From Lichenicola sp965198575 (GTDB taxonomy: Bacteria > Pseudomonadota > Alphaproteobacteria > Acetobacterales > Acetobacteraceae): a stretch of DNA of 64,000 nucleotides. The stretch is taken from contig NZ_OZ240671.1 of NCBI RefSeq assembly GCF_965198575.1, forward strand, positions 868,001 through 932,000. Direction: 5' to 3'. Shown here one piece after another: positions 1 through 8,363 of the stretch. The stretch's first letter is position 1; every line of letters begins with the position of its first letter. A model generated the notes under the pieces. That model had not been told where the DNA came from and did no database searches. It saw only the letters and a list, made by a program, of their open reading frames with translations. Made by a program: the position numbers and the translations under genes.

Positions 1-1181
1 GTGCCAGCGCGATCTGGTTCCCGACCATCGACCTGCTCGTCGCCGCGACCAGGCAGCGCGCGGCCGGGTGCGTCGCGTTCGCGCAGGCCCGCGGCGCCAT
101 CCTGCACCACCTGTTGCGGTTCGGCGCGGCCCTGCTGGACGGTGCCAGGCGTCGGGTCGATCCGACGATGCAGTTGGCATGGGCCACGCCGGCGGAGGAT
201 GTCGCAGGCCACATCCGGAACGATCTCGCCGGCACGTCCAGCCTGCTGCGTGCCGTGGCCGGTCATCGCCGGCTGCCGAACCTGCATCTCTTCGGCGCCG
301 GGCTGACCTCGCCCCCGCTCGGCCCGCTGGAGCGGATCTTTCCGATGTTCACCGGGCGAGTCACCCGTCACGAGCAGGATTTCGAGGCCGTGACGGGGAT
401 GTTCTACCGGCGCAACCAGCGCGTCATCCGCTACCTGTCCGCAACGATACCGGTCGAGCTCGGCCACGCCGTGATCCATGCCGCCGAAACCACGCCCGGC
501 CTGGAAGCCACCCGCAAGGCGGCCGATGCGGCACGCGCGGAAGGAATGCCGGTGGTGCTGCTCGGCCTCGACGGCGCCGACCCGGCCGCGGAGCGGTTCT
601 CCGACCCGGCTGCGGAGCGATTCGCCGACCCGGCAGCGGAGCGGTTCGCCGACCCGGCCGCGGAGCGGTTCGCCGACATCGCATCGATGCTGATCCGGCG
701 GCTCGGCGAGAGCTGGCCCGGCTGCATCCTCGTGCTGGACGGCAGCAACGACGTCGCCAATCGTGGCCGGGCGGTGGCGGCAGGCCCCGGCCAACCGCTC
801 GACGAGACGTTCGCCACGGTGGACCGGCTGGTCGAGGCGGGCATCGCCGCTTCGGTTCAGGTGGTCGACCACGTCAACCGCTCGGCGCTCAGCAGCGTGC
901 TGTGGTGCAGCCGGGCGGACGCCGTCCTGGCACCACTCGGCGATGCACTCGGGGTCTATCGCTGGATCTGCAACAGTCCGGGCGTAGTACTGGACGGCGG
1001 CGCGTCCGGGCACGATCCCGGCACCCTGCGCATCTACCAGTCCGCCGATTGCATGGAGAGCCCGACCGAGCTGCTGTCTGCCTCGGAGGATGAGGAGCCC
1101 GACGCCGTGGTGACGCGGTTTCTCGATCTGGTGTCGCGCCGCCTGGCGGCCCGGACCGAGCCGGAGCCCGCGTCAGAGTAG
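1..1181 (+). CDS. Unknown protein, truncated at the window edge
   Basis: The reading frame is already open at base 3 and runs to a TAG at 1179-1181, so the N-terminus lies outside the window. About 392 residues are visible. I do not recognise the family. The C-terminal third has alternating hydrophobic strands (VVLLGLDGADP, CILVLDGSNDV, ADAVLAPLGDALGVYRW) that resemble a Rossmann-like nucleotide-sugar-binding fold. A glycosyltransferase-like protein is therefore possible but not shown. A tandem octapeptide (DPAAERFA/S, four copies, 579-674) interrupts the middle and looks like a slippage-generated linker. The last nine bases overlap, tail to tail, with the convergent exonuclease gene. High confidence that it is coding, low on function. 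Confidence 0.6.
   Translation, partial: ASAIWFPTIDLLVAATRQRAAGCVAFAQARGAILHHLLRFGAALLDGARRRVDPTMQLAWATPAEDVAGHIRNDLAGTSSLLRAVAGHRRLPNLHLFGAGLTSPPLGPLERIFPMFTGRVTRHEQDFEAVTGMFYRRNQRVIRYLSATIPVELGHAVIHAAETTPGLEATRKAADAARAEGMPVVLLGLDGADPAAERFSDPAAERFADPAAERFADPAAERFADIASMLIRRLGESWPGCILVLDGSNDVANRGRAVAAGPGQPLDETFATVDRLVEAGIAASVQVVDHVNRSALSSVLWCSRADAVLAPLGDALGVYRWICNSPGVVLDGGASGHDPGTLRIYQSADCMESPTELLSASEDEEPDAVVTRFLDLVSRRLAARTEPEPASE
579..674 (+). repeat. 24-bp tandem repeat, four in-frame copies
   Basis: Four consecutive 24-base units (579-602, 603-626, 627-650, 651-674) encode DPAAERFS once and DPAAERFA three times. The copies differ mostly at third codon positions (ggccgcg, ggctgcg, ggcagcg), so the peptide is conserved while the DNA has drifted. 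This points to an older expansion under coding constraint, probably a flexible linker. Confidence 0.9.
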
Positions 1182-2009
1182 CAGATCGCGCTGTCCGGCA
1201 GGCTGCGGCTCCGGCTCCGACGCCGGCGCGCTGGTCTCGGCGCGTCGCGCGAGCTCGTGGCGGGCGGAGAAGCCGATCTCCGCATCGGCCTGCCTGCCCG
1301 GCCGCTCACCGCTGCGCTCGTCGCCGCGCACACCTCCGGACAGCTGCTCCAGATCCTCGGCCGGGAGGTCGCGGAAACGCCGGCCGCGCAGCCGCCCGTA
1401 CGGCACCTTCACCAGCAGCGCGGGTTCGGCCGACCAGGCCAAGAGCTGTTCCACGCTCGCCACCACAAGCATGTCGCGCAGGTGGAAGGCGGTGACGTAG
1501 GCATCCGGTCCGGCCCGATGCGCCGGCAGCCCGACCGCGCGGTCCAGCCCCTCGGGACGCCGCCAGTAGCGCAATCCCTGGTTCGAGTGGCTCGGCGCGT
1601 CCGGCCAGATCCGCAGCGCGCATTTGTAGGTGCAGATCCACGGCAATCCGCCGGTCAGGGCCACGCCACACCAGCGCTGCTCAAAGGCGGCCCGATGCGC
1701 CACCAGCGCCAGCGGCACCGGACCCGGGGCGCCGCGCAGGATGTCGGGCGCCGCGTGCTGCCACCGCGGGGCGCCGGCGACGTCCTCGTCGATGATGTGG
1801 TGGATCGCCGCGGTGGCCGGGCTGATCGGATGGCCGGGATCGATCAAAATCGCCTGTGGCTGCCCGGCGAGCTGCCAGCGTGGCTCTGCGTCAGCCGACG
1901 GCACCAGGTCCTGCCAGCCGATCTCGACCACCCCGCCATCGGTGAAGCTGTTGCCGGTGGTCTCGAGGTCGATGACCCGCAGGACCCTGGCCCGCATCTC
2001 ACCATCCAT
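1173..2009 (-). CDS. 3'-5' exonuclease, DnaQ/ExoX-like (DEDDh)
   Basis: A 278-residue protein starting at ATG 2009 (MDGEMRARVL). Exo motif I is IDLETTG, with Asp14 and Glu16 as metal ligands. Motif III is HRAGPDA, with His164 and Asp169. Motif II reads AHRAAFE, so the usual Asp appears as Glu110. After the nuclease fold, around residues 210-225, a segment VPYGRLRGRRFRDLP resembles the short basic module (FGKYKGK-type) seen in exodeoxyribonuclease X and DUF3820 proteins. Family knowledge suggests degradation of single-stranded or mismatched DNA ends in repair. The gene begins five bases after the slipin stop, so the two are probably co-transcribed. Its end overlaps the convergent upstream gene by nine bases. 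The exact substrate is unknown. Confidence 0.8.
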   Translation of the reverse strand: MDGEMRARVLRVIDLETTGNSFTDGGVVEIGWQDLVPSADAEPRWQLAGQPQAILIDPGHPISPATAAIHHIIDEDVAGAPRWQHAAPDILRGAPGPVPLALVAHRAAFEQRWCGVALTGGLPWICTYKCALRIWPDAPSHSNQGLRYWRRPEGLDRAVGLPAHRAGPDAYVTAFHLRDMLVVASVEQLLAWSAEPALLVKVPYGRLRGRRFRDLPAEDLEQLSGGVRGDERSGERPGRQADAEIGFSARHELARRAETSAPASEPEPQPAGQRDLLL

Positions 2010-2014
2010 GCCGG

Positions 2015-2887
2015 CTAGTCCGGCACCACGACCGACGGCTGTGGCGCAGGAGCCGCCATGTCGCGGCCGGTGATCTGCCCCAGCGCCGAGGCGAGGTCGC
2101 TCGGGATGATGATGGTGGTGCCGCGATCCTTGTTCATCTCGTACACCAGGTTCATCTGCCGCAGCTTGAACGCGGTCGGATCCGAGGCATAGATCGCCGC
2201 CGCCAGCTTCACCTGCCGCGCCACGCCCACCTCCGCCGAAGCCAGCGTCTCGCGTGCCTGCTTCTCGCGCTCGGCCTGCGCCTGGCGGCTCATCGCATCC
2301 TGCAGCGAGGCCGGGATGCCGATATCCTTGATCTCGACCGAGGTGATGGTCACCCCCCAATGCGCCGTCTTGGCGCCGATCGCCCGCTGCAGCTCCTGGT
2401 CGGCCACCTGGCGGTCCGAGAGCAGCCGCGACAGGTCGCTGGTGCCGATCATCTCGCGCAACGAGGTCTGCGCCACCCGCTCCACCGCCAGCTGGAAGTT
2501 GTCGATGTCGAGCGCTGCCTTGGCCGCATCCAGAACCCGCCAGAACACGATCGCATCCATGCCGATCGACACGGTGTCGCGGGTCAACGCCTCCTCGGCG
2601 CGGATCTCGGTGGTTCGGATGCGCATGTCGACCAGCTGCTGGATGGTCTCGATGAACGGGATCAGGAAGAACAGGCCGGGCCCGCGCACGCCCTGGAACT
2701 TGCCCAGCCGCAGCACGACGGCGCGTTGCCATTGCGCGACCATCTTGAGCCAGGCCGGCAACACCAGTGCTGCCACCACCAGGATCCCCGCCAGCACATT
2801 GGTGGCGTCGTGACGCATCGAGACCAGTCCGGCGGCACCGGCGATCAGCAGGAAGGAGAACAGATAGACGACAGGCGGCGCATTCAT
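2015..2887 (-). CDS. Slipin (stomatin-like SPFH/Band 7 membrane protein)
   Basis: A 290-residue protein starting at ATG 2887, with a GGAGA ribosome binding site about seven bases upstream. Two hydrophobic stretches occupy roughly residues 6-25 and 30-50. The SPFH domain follows, with the hallmark text VVLRLGKFQGVRGPGLFF and TRDTVSIGMDAIVFWRV. The C-terminal third is a charged helical region (SRQAQAEREKQARETLASAE) typical of slipin oligomerisation. Family members form membrane scaffolds and usually pair with an NfeD protease-like partner. No NfeD gene is adjacent here; the downstream neighbour is the exonuclease. Confident on family, not on cellular role. Confidence 0.9.
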   Translation of the reverse strand: MNAPPVVYLFSFLLIAGAAGLVSMRHDATNVLAGILVVAALVLPAWLKMVAQWQRAVVLRLGKFQGVRGPGLFFLIPFIETIQQLVDMRIRTTEIRAEEALTRDTVSIGMDAIVFWRVLDAAKAALDIDNFQLAVERVAQTSLREMIGTSDLSRLLSDRQVADQELQRAIGAKTAHWGVTITSVEIKDIGIPASLQDAMSRQAQAEREKQARETLASAEVGVARQVKLAAAIYASDPTAFKLRQMNLVYEMNKDRGTTIIIPSDLASALGQITGRDMAAPAPQPSVVVPD

Positions 2888-3024
2888 CGGCAGTCTCCAG
2901 TTGCTGGACGTTGCCAGCTTGCAGCCTCGAAACGCTGCGATCCGGACGGGCATTCCCGCGCCCGGACTGTCGTTATATGGGGATCCATCGGCCAGACTCG
3001 GCATCGGAAGGCACGCGACGGGAC

Positions 3025-4266
3025 ATGCACGAGTTCCGACAGGATCCGCCGACACGCGTCGACACGCCCGTCTCGCCCGTTTCGCCCGGTACCGCCGTCG
3101 AGGTGTTCGCAGCCTTCCTGCGGCTGGGCCTGACCAGCTTCGGCGGACCGGTGGCGCATCTCGGCTATTTCCGCGCCGAGTTCGTCCTGCGCCGGCGCTG
3201 GCTCGACGAGCGCGCCTATGCCGACCTGGTCGGGCTGTGCCAGTTCCTGCCGGGTCCGGCCTCGAGCCAGGCGGGCTTCGCGATCGGCCTGATGCGCGCC
3301 GGACTGTCCGGTGGCCTTGCCGCATGGGCCGGCTTCACCCTCCCCTCGGCGCTGCTGCTGCTCGCACTCGCGACCGGCGCGGGCGGGCATTCGGCCGCGC
3401 CGGTGGGTGCCGGATTGCTGCACGGCCTTGGGCTGGTCGCGGTGGCGGTCGTGGCGCAGGCAGTCTGGGGCATGGCGCGCAGCTTGTGCCCGGACCGGAC
3501 GCGCGCCTCGCTTGCCACCCTGGCGGCGATCCTGGTGCTGTTCGCGCCGACCGCCATCGGGCAGGTTGCCGCGATCTGCCTCGGTGCCCTGGCCGGCTGG
3601 TGGTTCTGCCGGGAGAGGCTCGAGGCGTCGGACGGTCAGCCGCCACCACTGCCCTCTGTCGTGCGACCGCGCACCGGCATCGCCTGCCTGGCACTGTTCG
3701 CGGCCCTGTTGTCGATGCCGCTGCTGATCCCCACGCCGGGCGCCGCGATCGCCCTGTTCGATGCCTTCTATCGATCCGGCGCTCTGGTGTTCGGCGGCGG
3801 CCACGTCGTGCTGCCGCTGCTGCATGACGCCGTCGTGACGCCCGGCTGGGTGAGCGAGCCGGTGTTCCTGTCGGGCTATGGCCTGACGCAGGCGATGCCG
3901 GGTCCGCTCTTCACCTTCGCGGCCTATCTCGGCGGGAGCATGCCGGGCCGGCTCGGCGGGGCTGCGGGTGCCGGCATTGCGCTCGTCGCCATCTTCCTGC
4001 CGGGCCTGCTGCTGCTCGCCGGCGTGCTGCCGTTCTGGCACCGACTGCAGGCAATCGCCGGCGCCCGTGCCGCGATGCGTGGCGCCAACGCAGCGGTCGT
4101 GGGGTTGCTCGGCGCAGCCCTGTACAACCCGCTGTGGACCTCGACCGTGCGGCACCCGGCCGACTTGGTTGTGGCCCTGCTCGCCTTCACGCTGCTCGTG
4201 GCATGGCGCATACCGCCGCTGCTGGTGGTCGTTCTCTGCGCCGGCCTGGGTGCGCTGGGCGGCTGA
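3025..4266 (+). CDS. chrA: Chromate efflux transporter ChrA (CHR family, two-domain)
   Basis: A 413-residue integral membrane protein, the normal length for the bidomain CHR family. Each half shows the family signature: SFGGPVAHLGYF with QFLPGPASSQ in the first half, and GGGHVVLPLL with TQAMPGPLFTFAAYLGG in the second. The rest is mostly hydrophobic helices. Known members export chromate using the membrane potential or proton gradient. Close relatives may instead transport other oxyanions, since no chromate regulator (ChrB) is adjacent. The ATG at 3025 (MHEFRQDPP) was chosen because the upstream extension is Arg/Pro-rich and overlaps the divergent slipin promoter region. It is convergent with the next gene, with three bases between stops. 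Confidence 0.88.
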   Translation: MHEFRQDPPTRVDTPVSPVSPGTAVEVFAAFLRLGLTSFGGPVAHLGYFRAEFVLRRRWLDERAYADLVGLCQFLPGPASSQAGFAIGLMRAGLSGGLAAWAGFTLPSALLLLALATGAGGHSAAPVGAGLLHGLGLVAVAVVAQAVWGMARSLCPDRTRASLATLAAILVLFAPTAIGQVAAICLGALAGWWFCRERLEASDGQPPPLPSVVRPRTGIACLALFAALLSMPLLIPTPGAAIALFDAFYRSGALVFGGGHVVLPLLHDAVVTPGWVSEPVFLSGYGLTQAMPGPLFTFAAYLGGSMPGRLGGAAGAGIALVAIFLPGLLLLAGVLPFWHRLQAIAGARAAMRGANAAVVGLLGAALYNPLWTSTVRHPADLVVALLAFTLLVAWRIPPLLVVVLCAGLGALGG

Positions 4267-4269
4267 GCC

Positions 4270-7200
4270 TCAACGACCCGCCAGCGGTTGGAGCGCCGCC
4301 CGACGCATATCCAGCGTGCAGGGCAGCTCCGGCGACGGCACCGATCGCGGCTCCTGCATCGGCCCCGGCGTATGGCCGAACGGCTGGAACCTGACCCGCC
4401 GACGCGCCTCGGCTTCCGACGCATTCACCGGCCGGGTCTCGTAGTTGCGACCGCCCGGATGCGCCACGTGGTGCGTCAGGCCGCCGATCGAACGGCCGCT
4501 CCAGCGATCGTAGATGTCGAACACCAAGGGCGTCTGCGCCGGCAGCACCGGATGCATCCCGAACGCCGGCTCCCACGCCTTGAACCTGACGCCGGCCACC
4601 GCCTCGCCGGCCCGCTGGGTCGCGGTCAGCGGCACCGCGACTCCGTTGCAGGCGAGCACGTAGCGCTCCGGGGTCCAGCCATCGACACGCACCTCGAGAC
4701 GCTCCACCGAGTTGTCGACATGGCGCACGGTGCCGCCGATCCCGGGGGTCTCGCCGAGCACCGGCCACGGCTCCAGCGCCTGGCGCAGCTCGATGGTGAT
4801 GCCGCTGACCGTCACGCTGCCGGCCAGCGGGAAGCGGAACGCCAGATGCGGCGCGAACCACTCGGGATCCAGCCGGAAGCCGTGTGCGGCCAGATCCTCC
4901 AGCGCGTCGCGCAGATCCTCGTCCACATAGTGCGGCAACATGAACGCATCGTGCAGCCGCGTGCCCCAGCGGACCAGCCGGCGCTCGTACGGCCGGCTCC
5001 AGAACGCCGCGATGCACGCCCGCAGCAGCAGCGCCTGGGCAACCGCCATCTGCGGATGCGGCGGCATCTCCATCGCGCGCAACTCGACCAGCCCGAGCCG
5101 GCCGGAACTGCTCTCCGGCGCATACAGCTTGTCGATGCAGAACTCGGTGCGGTGGGTGTTGCCGGTCATGTCGACCAGCAGGTTGCGCAGCAGCCGGTCG
5201 ACCAGCCAGTGCGGCACGCGGGCGCCCGGGGTGATCTGCGAGAACGCGATCTCCAGCTCGGCGAGGCTGTCCTGGCGCGCCTCGTCGACCCGCGGGTGCT
5301 GGCTGGTCGGGCCGATGAACAGCCCGGAAAACAGGTACGACAGGCTCGGATGGTTGTGCCAGAAGCCGATCAGCGACTTCAGCAGGTCGGGCCGGCGCAG
5401 GAACGGGCTGTCCTCCGGCTTGGCTCCGCCCATCACCACGTGGTTGCCGCCACCGGTGCCGACATGGCGGCCATCGAGCAGGAACTTCTCCGTGCCGAGC
5501 CCGACCTCGCGCGCCATCCGGTACAGCAGCTCGGTGCGCTCGACCTGCTCGGTCCAGCTGGTCGCCGGATGCACGTTGACCTCGATCACGCCCGGATCGG
5601 GCGTCACCGAGAAGCTCTGCAGCCGGACGTCATGCGGTGCCGGGTAGCCTTCCAGGATCACCGGACGACGCTCCTGGGCGGCCACGCTCTCGATTGCCGC
5701 GACCAGGTCGAGCCAGTCCTCGGCGAGCGTCAGCGGCGGCAGGAACACATGGATCAGGCCGTGCCGCGCCTCGACGGTGAGGGCGGTGCGCACCAGGCGC
5801 GTGGCGTCGCGCTCTTCGTCCTCGCCGCGGAGATCGGCGACCGGCGCCTGTGGCCGCATCATGGTCAGCGTCGGTCCGGCGGGGGTGGCCGTACGCAACG
5901 GCGCCGGCGCCCGCGGCGGCAGGGTCGCGTGGCCAAGTTCTTCCAGGCTGGTTGCAGCGTCCAGCGGCTGGCCATCGCGGCCCACCAGGATCGCGCCTTC
6001 GCCATCGTCGTTGCTGGCGCCATAGCTGGCACGGCTGCCGCGACGCTGCTCCACCGGCTCGGCGGCTGGCGGCAGCGCCTCCACCGGCGCGAATGGGTCG
6101 CGCTCGAGCTCGGTCTCGATGGCATCGCGCTCGGCCCATTCCAGGCTCTGCAACGGCAGCCGGACGCCGATCGCGCTGTCGCCGGGCACCAGGAACAGCA
6201 GGTCCGAGCGCAGCAGCCAGCGCCCGGTCTGCCACGCCCTGCCGCCACCGGCGTCGATCCGTTGCAGCGGCAGCACGCTCCCGACTTCCGCGGTCAGGCC
6301 GCTTCCATACACACGCGCCAGCCGCGCCCGCTCCAGCGGATCGGCGAGCTTGGCATCTTCGACAAGAACGTTGGCCGGCAGCCGGTGCTCGCGCCACAGA
6401 TGGTAGTGGATGTCCTCGTACGCCGGCAGCACGCGGTCGGGATCGAGCCCGAGCTCCAGGGCCAGCGCACGTGCGAAAGCGGCCGCATCCGCTGTGGTCG
6501 CCGCATCGTCGTCACCGTCGGAGGCCAGCAACGCGGAATCGCGCCAGATCGGTTCGCCGTCGCGCCGCCAGGTCGCGTGGATCGCCCAGCGCGGCAGCTG
6601 CTCGCCCGGATAATGCTTGCCGGTGGCGTATTGCAGCACCGCGCCCGGCGCCCAATGCGGCAGCAACTTGCGGATCAGCTTGCCGGCCAGCGGCCGCTTG
6701 GTCGGGCCCAGGGCGTCGGCGTTCCACTCGTCGGCGTCCATGTCGGTCGCTGCGATGAAGGTCGGCTCGCCGCCCATGGTCAGCCGGACGTCGCCGGTGG
6801 CGAGTGCCTGGTCGACGGTCACCCCCATTGCCAGGATCGCCTGCCAGGCCGGCTCCGGATACGGGGCTGTCGTGCGCGGGGTCTCGGCGATGCGGGTGAC
6901 CGACATCGCGAAATCGAAGCTGCCCTCGTTGCGTTCGACCAAGCCACTGATCGGCGCGGCTGACCCCGGCTCCGGGCTGGCGGCGAGCGGAATGTGGCCC
7001 TCGCCGGTCAGCAGCCCGGAGGTCACGTCGAAGCCGATCCAGCCGGCACCGGGCAGATACACCTCCGCCCAGGCATGCAGGTCGGTGAAGTCCGCGGACG
7101 CGCCTTGCGCACCGTCACCCTGGGTATCGGGATCGGGCTTCAACTGGATCAGGTAGCCGGACACGAATCGGGCGGCGAGGCCGAGATGGCGCGCCACCTG

Positions 7201-7764
7201 CACGAACAGCCAGGCGGAATCGCGACACGAACCGCGCCCCTCCGCCAGCGTCTGCTCCGGCGTCCAGACGCCCGCCTCCAGCCGCACGATGTAGTCGACC
7301 CGATCGCGCAGCATCGCGTTCAGCCCAACCAGCATCGGCACCGTGCGCGTGGTGTCGCGCGGGATGCCGGCCAGCAGCGCATTCAGCAGCGGTCCCGGCG
7401 CTTCCGCCTGGCGGAACGGGGCGAGCTCGGTGTCGAGCACCGGATCGTAGGCGAACGGCCACTCCTCGGCTTCCGGCTCGAGGAAGAAGTCGAACGGGTT
7501 GATCGTGGCCATGTCGGCGACGAGATCGACGATCACCGAGAACTGCGTCACCCGCTCCGGAAACACCACGCGGGCCAGGAAATTGCCCTGCGGGTCCTGC
7601 TGCCAATTGATGAAGTGATCCGGCGGCTCGATGGTCAGCGCGTAGGACAGCACCGGGGTACGCGAATGCGGCGCCGGACGCAGCCGGATGGTCTGCGGTC
7701 CGAGCACGATCGGCCGGTCGTATCGATAGGCGGTGCGGTGGGTCAGGGCGACGTGGAGCGTCAT
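4270..7764 (-). CDS. Transglutaminase-like / DUF2126 family protein
   Basis: A very large protein of 1164 residues from ATG 7764 (MTLHVALTHR). The N-terminal part is a bacterial transglutaminase N domain followed by a transglutaminase-like core. Its Cys180 is in GRGSCRDSAWLF, His230 in DLHAWAEVY and Asp246 in GWIGFDVT, a complete triad. The remaining 800 or so residues match the DUF2126 type, recognisable in MGGEPTFIAATD and in GGGNHVVMGG. Such proteins usually lie with alpha-E and circularly permuted ATP-grasp genes in a presumed peptide-modifying cluster, but none of these is adjacent here. An upstream start at 7833 would add 23 residues; the downstream ATG gives the canonical N-terminus. 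The biochemical substrate is unknown. Confidence 0.88.
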   Translation of the reverse strand: MTLHVALTHRTAYRYDRPIVLGPQTIRLRPAPHSRTPVLSYALTIEPPDHFINWQQDPQGNFLARVVFPERVTQFSVIVDLVADMATINPFDFFLEPEAEEWPFAYDPVLDTELAPFRQAEAPGPLLNALLAGIPRDTTRTVPMLVGLNAMLRDRVDYIVRLEAGVWTPEQTLAEGRGSCRDSAWLFVQVARHLGLAARFVSGYLIQLKPDPDTQGDGAQGASADFTDLHAWAEVYLPGAGWIGFDVTSGLLTGEGHIPLAASPEPGSAAPISGLVERNEGSFDFAMSVTRIAETPRTTAPYPEPAWQAILAMGVTVDQALATGDVRLTMGGEPTFIAATDMDADEWNADALGPTKRPLAGKLIRKLLPHWAPGAVLQYATGKHYPGEQLPRWAIHATWRRDGEPIWRDSALLASDGDDDAATTADAAAFARALALELGLDPDRVLPAYEDIHYHLWREHRLPANVLVEDAKLADPLERARLARVYGSGLTAEVGSVLPLQRIDAGGGRAWQTGRWLLRSDLLFLVPGDSAIGVRLPLQSLEWAERDAIETELERDPFAPVEALPPAAEPVEQRRGSRASYGASNDDGEGAILVGRDGQPLDAATSLEELGHATLPPRAPAPLRTATPAGPTLTMMRPQAPVADLRGEDEERDATRLVRTALTVEARHGLIHVFLPPLTLAEDWLDLVAAIESVAAQERRPVILEGYPAPHDVRLQSFSVTPDPGVIEVNVHPATSWTEQVERTELLYRMAREVGLGTEKFLLDGRHVGTGGGNHVVMGGAKPEDSPFLRRPDLLKSLIGFWHNHPSLSYLFSGLFIGPTSQHPRVDEARQDSLAELEIAFSQITPGARVPHWLVDRLLRNLLVDMTGNTHRTEFCIDKLYAPESSSGRLGLVELRAMEMPPHPQMAVAQALLLRACIAAFWSRPYERRLVRWGTRLHDAFMLPHYVDEDLRDALEDLAAHGFRLDPEWFAPHLAFRFPLAGSVTVSGITIELRQALEPWPVLGETPGIGGTVRHVDNSVERLEVRVDGWTPERYVLACNGVAVPLTATQRAGEAVAGVRFKAWEPAFGMHPVLPAQTPLVFDIYDRWSGRSIGGLTHHVAHPGGRNYETRPVNASEAEARRRVRFQPFGHTPGPMQEPRSVPSPELPCTLDMRRAALQPLAGR

Positions 7765-7831
7765 CGGGCGGGCGTCTCCGGCTGTAATGCGCGCGTTGCC
7801 CAGCGTCTCACGCGGCAGCCATGACGCCAAC

Positions 7832-7863
7832 AAAAAGGCGGCCGGACTTTCGCCCGGCCGCCC
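7832..7863 (-). terminator. Rho-independent terminator after rplQ
   Basis: On the minus strand a 9-bp GC stem (ggcggccgg at 7837-7845 pairing with 7854-7862) is followed by five T residues (the complement of 7832-7836). It lies 24 bases beyond the rplQ stop and closes the alpha operon. It also separates that operon from the DUF2126 gene on the same strand. Confidence 0.88.
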
Positions 7864-7886
7864 TTTCGATCGTGATTTGGCGTCGC

Positions 7887-8312
7887 CTACGAGAAGTCGT
7901 TCTCGCTCTCGACGATCTCTGGCTTCGGGCCGCTATCCAGGCCCTTTGCCGCGACATCACGCTCGACCAGCTCGATCACCGCCATGTCGGCCGCGTCGCC
8001 GTGGCGGATGCCCGCCTTCAGCACGCGGCAATAGCCGCCCTGGCGACCCTTGTAGCGCTCGGCGATGACGCCGAAGAGCTTGGAGACGATGACGTCGTCC
8101 CGCAGCTGCGCGTACGCCTGACGACGGGCATGCAGGCCACCGCGCTTGCCCAGGGTGATGAGCTTCTCGGCAACCGGCCGCAGCTCCTTCGCCTTCGGCA
8201 GGGTGGTGGTGATCTGCTCGTGCTTGATCAACGCGACGGCCATGTTGCGGAACATGGCGAGGCGGTGGGTGGAGGTAACGCCGAGCTTCCGGCCGGCTAC
8301 ACCGTGACGCAT
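7887..8312 (-). CDS. rplQ: 50S ribosomal protein L17
   Basis: A 141-residue L17, starting MRHGVAGRKLGVTSTHRLAM, which is the diagnostic N-terminus that binds 23S rRNA near the exit-tunnel side of the large subunit. The core ends near residue 118 and is followed by an acidic C-terminal tail (KPEIVESENDFS). It is the last gene of the rpsM-rpsK-rpoA-rplQ operon, 51 bases after rpoA, and is followed directly by a strong terminator. Confidence 0.98.
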   Translation of the reverse strand: MRHGVAGRKLGVTSTHRLAMFRNMAVALIKHEQITTTLPKAKELRPVAEKLITLGKRGGLHARRQAYAQLRDDVIVSKLFGVIAERYKGRQGGYCRVLKAGIRHGDAADMAVIELVERDVAAKGLDSGPKPEIVESENDFS

Positions 8313-8363
8313 GGTGAGATTATCCTGTTATCCGGCCAAAAAGCCTGACGGGTGAGTGTTGGA

